DNA from: HGM04593 sp045646845
GTDB lineage: Bacteria > Bacteroidota > Bacteroidia > Bacteroidales > Bacteroidaceae
Assembly: GCA_045646845.1 (NCBI GenBank)
Contig: JAZRLO010000044.1
Coordinates: 14,546 to 78,545, forward strand
Direction of reading: 5' to 3'
DNA length: 64,000 nucleotides
Shown one piece after another: positions 58,907-64,000 of this stretch (positions are counted from its first letter, which is position 1; each line of letters begins with the position of its first letter). Below the pieces are notes generated by a model. That model worked only from the letters and a program-made list of their open reading frames with translations. It did no database searches and was not told where the DNA came from. Both the position numbers and the translations under genes were made by a program.

Positions 58907-60985
58907 TCAATTATAGAAGTTCCATGACAGGCCGAACCATAGTACACCTGGATTCATGGGGTGGTGCGGCACCAGAAAATAGTTTCTGTTTCCGAGCCCC
59001 TCGTTCCAATGGTAATATTTTACATAGAATCGGGTCTGTTTCAGAAGGAAGTTCGCATACACGCTGGCAAGAGGGTAGTTTCCTATCTCAATCTTTTCGC
59101 CAGGGTTCTGTTGCACGAACTGTCCCAGCGCCGGGGAGTAGTCGGGTGCATAGTACTTCGTGAAATATCTTACGTCTGTGCCGATTTCCGTGTTGAGAAC
59201 CTTGGCGATTCTGAACTTCAGGAACAGGTTGGCATAGACGTTCAGTGCCGGCAACGGAAGAATGTCCTGGTTGCTGCTGTTCTGGTATGTGATTTCTGTG
59301 TTCAGGTTCAGTATGCCGAGCTTGAAATCCTGCTTTAGGGTTGCCGAAAAGACTCTTGTGCTGCCGCTTTCCTGCTTAACCGAGAGCCGGCTCGGGTAGT
59401 TGTTCGTACCAGGGAGCTGCTCTGATTCATTGGCGATATACGTATAGTTCATTATGTTTTCGAATCCGACGCTCAGTCTTGTCCTCCACCCGGGAATCTC
59501 TATCTTTCCTTCAATCCGCGTCCTGAACTCCTTGTCAAGGTCGTTGTCCCACCAGTAGTGCTCCGAGTGGTAATGTCTGTAGAAGAACGAGGGAAGGTTG
59601 TTCTTCATGTATGCGTTCGCACTCACTTTTACCTCCCTGTTCCATAATTTGAAGTTGGCTTCGACCGTTCCGTCAATGTCGAACGAGCCGGCATATTCCT
59701 TGCCGAATGCCGTTTCGCCCTCTACCCTGTACCTGAAGTGTTCGTTGAGTTTGCTTTCGATGATGCCTCCGACTGAAATTATGTGTTCGCCGTATTTCAG
59801 GCTAGTCTCTTTTCCACCGGGAAGAGTGTCGGGCATCGTGTAATTGTCGTACCTGTAGGCTACATATGCCGTGATATCCGCAAATGCCCATTTGCTGAAT
59901 CCTTCGCAGAGCGAAATCGCCAGTCTGTTGCTTACGGTGAAGCTTTTGCTTCTGTCCAACGAGTCGTACGGCAGGAATGTGTCGGCATAGTATCCTCTTT
60001 GGTTAGTGTGGCTGATGAACTCTCTTCTGTGGTACTTCAGGTCGGCGGTATGCGTTATTCGCGATACGCTTACGAATTCCTGCTCTGTCGAATCCTTTAC
60101 TGTGCTCGTGCTGTCTGCCGTCAGTTTTTTACGGTAGAATCCAAAGTTGTAGTGGTGTGAGAAGAACAGGTCATGGGCATCGTTCCTGTTCCAGCTGTCT
60201 TGCAACTTTACCGGTATGTCCGATGTGCCGAAGTTGCTGTTCGAACCGTCTGTTTCTTCGGGGCGTGTAATGTACCTGTCATCGGTTATACCTCCGTTCT
60301 CGGCCTGTTTCATGTGGTAGCGGCTTGCCAACAGATGGTAATTGTACCTGTCACTGCGGTAGAACGAGAAAAACGAGAAATTCATCTGCGAACTTGCCTG
60401 GTTGTCATATCTTCCCCGGGCGTAAAGGTAGTCGAAAAGGAAGCCGGCACCGAAGTGCTTGCCTGCGTTTGTCGAAAAGTATGCCTTGAACCGGTCGTCA
60501 CCGTCGATTTGGTTTCCCGAAGAGTGATATGTAAGGTTCGTATATGGCGATTTCGTATCGGTGAAGAAGAATCTGTCGGGTTCTGTATAGAAATAGTCAT
60601 ATGGTTGCAGAAAGTCGAACCTTGTGTCGGTGGGGCGGTTGAAGAAAATTCTGCTCTGTCGTGGGGTACCCATGCTTCCCAGAAAATTGTATTCTCCGTT
60701 TTCCCCTTCAGTGAGGTGGCTGTTCTGGAACATGTGCTGCAAGGTGTCGGCATTGACTTCGTGTCTGATGCCGAATTTGCTGTCAACCTTCCACTGGTGT
60801 ATCTCCTTCGGGACTTTGATTTCGGTTTTGGTGGAGTCACCGGCATTGTTCTTGAACGGGTTGAAGACTTCTCCGCTACCTAAACCGCCTCCGCTGTTGT
60901 GATCGAGCTGGTGTCCCTGCAGATGCTGTCCCCATCCTGTCAAGGTGAGTGATGCAAGTATGATTGAAAAGAAAACTTTCTTCAT
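58907..60985 (-). CDS. Putative porin (Porin_10-like outer-membrane protein)
   Basis: 692 residues with signal peptide KKVFFSIILASLTLTGWGQ. A proline/charge-rich linker (to about 70) precedes a large beta barrel with many aromatic-ended strands, for example FDFLQPYDYFYTEPDRFFFT, HSSGNQIDGDDRFKAYFSTN, HFGAGFLFDYLYARGRYDNQ and the end GVLWFGLSWNFYN. This matches the putative porin family of Bacteroidetes (DUF4289-like). Its substrate is unknown. It follows a 56-residue membrane protein by 25 bases in the same direction. Confidence 0.82.
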   Translation of the reverse strand: MKKVFFSIILASLTLTGWGQHLQGHQLDHNSGGGLGSGEVFNPFKNNAGDSTKTEIKVPKEIHQWKVDSKFGIRHEVNADTLQHMFQNSHLTEGENGEYNFLGSMGTPRQSRIFFNRPTDTRFDFLQPYDYFYTEPDRFFFTDTKSPYTNLTYHSSGNQIDGDDRFKAYFSTNAGKHFGAGFLFDYLYARGRYDNQASSQMNFSFFSFYRSDRYNYHLLASRYHMKQAENGGITDDRYITRPEETDGSNSNFGTSDIPVKLQDSWNRNDAHDLFFSHHYNFGFYRKKLTADSTSTVKDSTEQEFVSVSRITHTADLKYHRREFISHTNQRGYYADTFLPYDSLDRSKSFTVSNRLAISLCEGFSKWAFADITAYVAYRYDNYTMPDTLPGGKETSLKYGEHIISVGGIIESKLNEHFRYRVEGETAFGKEYAGSFDIDGTVEANFKLWNREVKVSANAYMKNNLPSFFYRHYHSEHYWWDNDLDKEFRTRIEGKIEIPGWRTRLSVGFENIMNYTYIANESEQLPGTNNYPSRLSVKQESGSTRVFSATLKQDFKLGILNLNTEITYQNSSNQDILPLPALNVYANLFLKFRIAKVLNTEIGTDVRYFTKYYAPDYSPALGQFVQQNPGEKIEIGNYPLASVYANFLLKQTRFYVKYYHWNEGLGNRNYFLVPHHPMNPGVLWFGLSWNFYN

Positions 60986-61010
60986 TTATCTTGTAACGGT
61001 CAAAGTCGGT

Positions 61011-61181
61011 TCAGTTGATGAAACGCAGCAGGAAGTCAATCGCCTTTATTCCCAAAGAGGTGAATCCTGTTATCTTGAATGCCATACCGTGGCTGTCGGC
61101 TGCCCATAGGATGAATGTGAGCAGTGCACCGGCCAGGAACAATATGTTAAGAATCTGCCTTATCTTATCGACTTTTCTCAT
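61011..61181 (-). CDS. 56-residue membrane protein of unknown function
   Basis: Short frame reading MRKVDKIRQILNILFLAGAL then LTFILWAADSHGM and ending DFLLRFIN. Two hydrophobic helices (about 11-27 and 37-53) flank a short polar turn, with a basic N-terminus. It fits neatly between the DUF4468 gene (15 bases upstream) and the porin gene (25 bases downstream), in the same direction, which supports it being real. No family with a known role recognised. Confidence 0.65.
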   Translation of the reverse strand: MRKVDKIRQILNILFLAGALLTFILWAADSHGMAFKITGFTSLGIKAIDFLLRFIN

Positions 61182-61196
61182 GTTTTTCAATTGTTG

Positions 61197-61781
61197 TTAT
61201 TTTAACGCCTCTTTAATTTCCTCTATCAGCAAGTTCTTGAGGTCTATTGTCTTGCGACGGAATTTCCCTTCGAATTTCTTGAGCTTGCCGTTCTCTTTGA
61301 ATGCGTTTTCATCGGTAATCCAGTTCTCGGCTTTCATCTTTATTCCGCCGTTCTCGTCTTCATCGTCGTACCAGTATGTTATGCGCGAAAGCTTGAATCT
61401 GCACTCTCCGTCAGCTGGGACAATAGTCATGTAGTAGTACATTCTTGCTCTGCTGAGTACAAAGAATGTGTTTTTGAACACAATATATTCTTCTCCTTTT
61501 ATCACAATCTCTTCGGGCGATTCTCCGTCGTATCTCTTAGCCGAGAGTACGGTGGGCTCTACATAGCGTTCCGCTATCCAACCATTCACCTTTTCCGAAA
61601 TCTCAGCTGCAGTGAGACCTTCGGCAGGGATAGTCTCCTCGAATGTCACTTTTCCGTTTACCACAGGTACCATGCCTGCTGCATATTCCGGTTCAACTTT
61701 GCTCTGTTTCTTCTTGAACAACTGTGCATCGGCTGCGGTTGTCATCAACACCAAAGCAATCAGCATGAGAATCTTTTTCAT
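61197..61781 (-). CDS. DUF4468-domain secreted protein
   Basis: 194 residues with signal peptide KKILMLIALVLMTTAADAQ. The mature N-terminus is basic (FKKKQSKVEPEY), followed by the DUF4468 pattern: VPVVNGKVTFEETIPAEGLT, IAERYVEPTVLSAKRYDGES, MYYYMTIVPADGECRFKLSR. The C-terminus is lysine-rich. Domain function unknown; such proteins are common in the Bacteroidales periplasm. It is first in the minus-strand run toward the porin. Confidence 0.82.
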   Translation of the reverse strand: MKKILMLIALVLMTTAADAQLFKKKQSKVEPEYAAGMVPVVNGKVTFEETIPAEGLTAAEISEKVNGWIAERYVEPTVLSAKRYDGESPEEIVIKGEEYIVFKNTFFVLSRARMYYYMTIVPADGECRFKLSRITYWYDDEDENGGIKMKAENWITDENAFKENGKLKKFEGKFRRKTIDLKNLLIEEIKEALK

Positions 61782-61942
61782 AACTTTATAATAATATTAT
61801 AATTATTCCGCGAAGATAATACAAAACCGACAAGAAAACAAGAATAGTAATCCTTTGCACCCCCTCATTTTCTGTTACAAGCTGTTAAAACTTCAGTTTG
61901 TCCTCTTTTGATCTGTCCTGCATGCAAAAATAGCGGCATATT

Positions 61943-61974
61943 TTTGTTATTGCTCCTACTTTGTATTATTTTTG
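61943..61974 (+). promoter_or_regulatory. Promoter for the PASTA/rluD operon
   Basis: TTTG (61943-61946) and TATTTTTG (61967-61974) are 20 bases apart; the start codon is at 61998. A second TATTTTTG (61939-61946) overlaps the -33. Confidence 0.6.
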
Positions 61975-61997
61975 CCTAATATAAGTTATATTGATAC

Positions 61998-62627
61998 ATG
62001 GATAACGGCAAAAAGAAATCTGCGTCAGGAGGTAAAAAGAATTCGGCAATGAAGAATGCGGGGATTCTGTTCTTGAATCTTTTAGGAATGGCTGTACTGA
62101 CAGCCGGTCTTGTACTTTTGGGTATGCAGCTGCTGCGTTGGCATGTTGACCATGGTGTGGAGGTCGAGGTACCCAATGTATGCAATATGAATCTCGATGA
62201 TGCCAAGGCTGAACTCAACTCGAAAGGCTTTACGCTCGAGATACAGTATTATGAATTCGAAGAGGGGCGCTTGCAGGACGAGGTTCTCGAACAGACGCCC
62301 AAGGCCAATTCCGTAGTGAAGGAGGGCCGTAAGATATATGTGGTTCTCAATACCACGCAGAAACCGAAAAAGGTGATTCCGAGTGTCATAGACAACTGCT
62401 CTTTGCGCGAAGCGAAGGAGCGTATAATATCTTATGGCTTTGAGGTTGATGGCGTCCGCAAAATCGACGGTGAGAAGGATTGGGTCTATGAACTCCGTTA
62501 TAACGGCAAGGCTCTTTCCAACGGAGATGCAGTTCCGGAAGGTTCCGCCATTACTATTGTCGTAGGTAACGGAAAGGTTGAAGAGGAGGAAGACGGCCCG
62601 GAGGTAGATGAGGAATTTTTCGATTGA
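61998..62627 (+). CDS. PASTA-domain membrane protein
   Basis: 209 residues: a basic cytoplasmic start (MDNGKKKSASGGKKNSAM), one membrane helix (about 23-45), then periplasmic PASTA domains: VEVPNVCNMNLDDAKAELNS with VLEQTPKANSVVKEGRKIYV, and IPSVIDNCSLREAKERIISY with SNGDAVPEGSAITIVVG. The tail is acidic. PASTA domains bind cell-wall fragments in Gram-positives; here there is no kinase or transpeptidase part, so a peptidoglycan-linked scaffold is inferred. It is paired with a pseudouridine synthase gene 2 bases later, an order kept in Bacteroides. Confidence 0.88.
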   Translation: MDNGKKKSASGGKKNSAMKNAGILFLNLLGMAVLTAGLVLLGMQLLRWHVDHGVEVEVPNVCNMNLDDAKAELNSKGFTLEIQYYEFEEGRLQDEVLEQTPKANSVVKEGRKIYVVLNTTQKPKKVIPSVIDNCSLREAKERIISYGFEVDGVRKIDGEKDWVYELRYNGKALSNGDAVPEGSAITIVVGNGKVEEEEDGPEVDEEFFD

Positions 62628-62629
62628 TT

Positions 62630-63709
62630 ATGGCTGTGAGTGAGGAACTTGATGAGCTGACGGGCTTCGCGGCCGAGGATTTTGATTCCGAGGAGGAGAC
62701 TCTGTTCCGTGAGATACGTGTGACTGCCGACAGAGGGCAGTCGCCTGTACGTATTGACAAGTTTCTTGTCGATCATGTTGCCAATACTTCGCGCAACAAA
62801 ATACAACAGGCAGCCGATGCCGGTTCAATATCTGTCAACGGACGGGTGGTGAAGAGCAATTATAAGGTGAAGCCGCTTGACGAAGTTGTGATTACTCTCA
62901 ATACACCTGCGTATGACAACAGTATCATCCCCGAGGATATTCCACTCGATGTAGTATATGAGGACGATGACCTCATGGTCGTGAACAAGCCGGCCGGGCT
63001 TGTAGTGCATCCGGGTTGCGGAAATACTCACGGTACACTCATAAATGCGGTTGCATGGCATTTGAAGGACAATCCGTCATTCGATCCGAATGACCCTCAA
63101 GTGGGTCTTGTGCACCGTATTGACAAAAATACGTCCGGTCTTCTTGTTGTTGCCAAGACAGCCACGGCGAAGGCGCATCTCGGGATGCAGTTCTTCAAAA
63201 AAACTACGCGCAGGACATACAATGCGGTCGTGTGGGGTTCGCTCAAGGAGGATTCCGGCACGGTTGTCGGGAACATTACTCGCAATCCGCGCAACCGTCT
63301 GCAGATGTGCGTGTCGTCCGACGAATCCGTCGGCAAACATGCCGTGACCCATTATCGGGTGCTTGAGAGACTCAGCTATGTGTCACTTGTGGAATGTAAT
63401 CTTGAGACCGGACGCACGCATCAGATAAGGGTGCATATGAAGCATATCGGCCATATCCTGTTCAACGATGATGTGTATGGTGGCGATGAGATTCTGAAAG
63501 GTACAAATTTTAGCAAGTACAGCCAGTTCGTGCGCAACTGTTTCAAGCTCTGTCCACGTCAGGCCTTGCATGCCAAGACTTTAGGTTTCGTGCATCCGCG
63601 TACAGGAAAAGAGATGTTCTTTGACTCTGAGCTTCCGGCGGATTTCCTCTCTATGGTAGATGCGTGGAGACGCTATTCAAGCGCAAGCGCTGCATATCTT
63701 GAAGAATAG
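62630..63709 (+). CDS. rluD: RluA-family 23S rRNA pseudouridine synthase (RluD-like)
   Basis: 359 residues. N-terminal S4 RNA-binding domain (about 35-100: VRIDKFLVDHVANTSRNKIQ), then the catalytic domain with HPGCGNTHGTLINA and the active-site HRIDKNTSGLLVVAKT with its aspartate, and LETGRTHQIRVHMKHIGHIL. Length and S4 domain match RluD rather than RluA; the exact uridine target is inferred. ATG 62630 (MAVSEELDEL) chosen, 2 bases after the PASTA gene. Confidence 0.92.
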   Translation: MAVSEELDELTGFAAEDFDSEEETLFREIRVTADRGQSPVRIDKFLVDHVANTSRNKIQQAADAGSISVNGRVVKSNYKVKPLDEVVITLNTPAYDNSIIPEDIPLDVVYEDDDLMVVNKPAGLVVHPGCGNTHGTLINAVAWHLKDNPSFDPNDPQVGLVHRIDKNTSGLLVVAKTATAKAHLGMQFFKKTTRRTYNAVVWGSLKEDSGTVVGNITRNPRNRLQMCVSSDESVGKHAVTHYRVLERLSYVSLVECNLETGRTHQIRVHMKHIGHILFNDDVYGGDEILKGTNFSKYSQFVRNCFKLCPRQALHAKTLGFVHPRTGKEMFFDSELPADFLSMVDAWRRYSSASAAYLEE

Positions 63710-63826
63710 ACCACCTGTTTGAATTGCGCGTATTTCCAAATAGGGATTGTCCTAAAATACTTTAGGGTAAATCACTCTTTGTCCTAGATTTTATTTGCTG
63801 ATATTTGCAAAAAGAATTTCAGGATT

Positions 63827-64000
63827 ATGAAAAGAACAGTTTTTCCAATCGTGCTTTTTGCAATGATGCAAATGCCGCTTTTTGCGGCTTCACCCGTTTC
63901 AAGTGTAGCTTCCTCAACAGTTTCTGCCGCAAATCACTCCAATATGCCGCGCATGCGTGCAATGGCAATGGATAAGTCCGATTTTAAATTATTGTGTTCT
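63827..64000 (+). CDS. Secreted protein, N-terminal part only
   Basis: 58 codons from ATG 63827, open to the window end. Signal peptide KRTVFPIVLFAMMQMPLFAA, then a serine/alanine-rich stretch (SPVSSVASSTVSAANHSN) and several methionines. The rest is outside the window, so no family can be named. Confidence 0.65.
   Translation, partial: MKRTVFPIVLFAMMQMPLFAASPVSSVASSTVSAANHSNMPRMRAMAMDKSDFKLLCS

Overview
The window looks like a chromosome segment from a Bacteroidales bacterium of the Bacteroides/Prevotella kind. Evidence: a SusC/SusD pair, promoters of the Bacteroides type (TAnnTTTG about 19 bases after TTG/TTTG), TlpA-type lipoprotein oxidoreductases, PorQ, a succinylornithine-type ArgF', MeaB (methylmalonyl-CoA/propionate route), a DAHP synthase-chorismate mutase fusion, and many DUF families typical of the order. 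The genus cannot be fixed by eye. No rRNA, tRNA or CRISPR array was seen.

Layout. 1-7.5 kb (minus): the start of a rhamnulokinase gene cut by the window edge, a tiny HTH gene, a 726-base AT-rich gap with repeated octamers, argF' and tamB. 7.7-12.4 kb (plus): an SLC13/TrkA-C permease, then a sigma54-type AAA+ regulator, LptE, a TPR-like protein and SecG. 12.7-14.6 kb (minus): a DUF349 coiled-coil protein. 14.9-28.1 kb (minus): a tightly packed run in the order rsmA, mgtE, a secreted alpha/beta hydrolase, SusC, SusD, a metallohydrolase-like lipoprotein that lacks HExxH, a TlpA lipoprotein, a thioredoxin lipoprotein and a secreted CHB_HEX-type protein. 28.2-33.2 kb (plus): a flippase-like membrane protein behind a structured leader, PepD, a DUF3332 lipoprotein, MeaB and 5-formyltetrahydrofolate cyclo-ligase.

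33.3-37.25 kb is the standout. A perfect 25-base copy of the pfkA 3' end (last seven codons plus stop) lies 3.9 kb away, beside the cyclo-ligase terminator, in direct orientation with the real pfkA end. Between the copies is an AT-rich cassette with its own promoter, a SIR2-like/TIR gene, a STAND NTPase gene whose protein ends in a DUF805-like membrane domain, and the tail of an IS982-family transposase. This reads as a small defence island inserted at the pfkA 3' end.

37.2-40.8 kb (minus): porQ, cmk, ispH, pfkA. 41-47.6 kb (plus): TonB, then a run of polyprenyl synthetase, an unknown protein, TatD, DAHP synthase/chorismate mutase, and an iron/B12-type binding protein and permease without an ATPase. 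48-53.6 kb: a small membrane protein (minus), then ilvD-ilvB-ilvN-ilvC behind a leader of about 160 bases that may fold as an attenuator. 53.7-56.7 kb (plus): a repeat-rich secreted protein and an OmpP1/FadL-type outer-membrane protein. 56.7-61.8 kb (minus): a DUF4468 protein, a 56-residue membrane protein, a putative porin, a Gfo/Idh/MocA oxidoreductase and a DUF4421 protein. 62-64 kb (plus): a PASTA protein, an RluA-family pseudouridine synthase, and the first 58 codons of a secreted protein.

All domain and family calls come from reading motifs by eye; no database search was possible.
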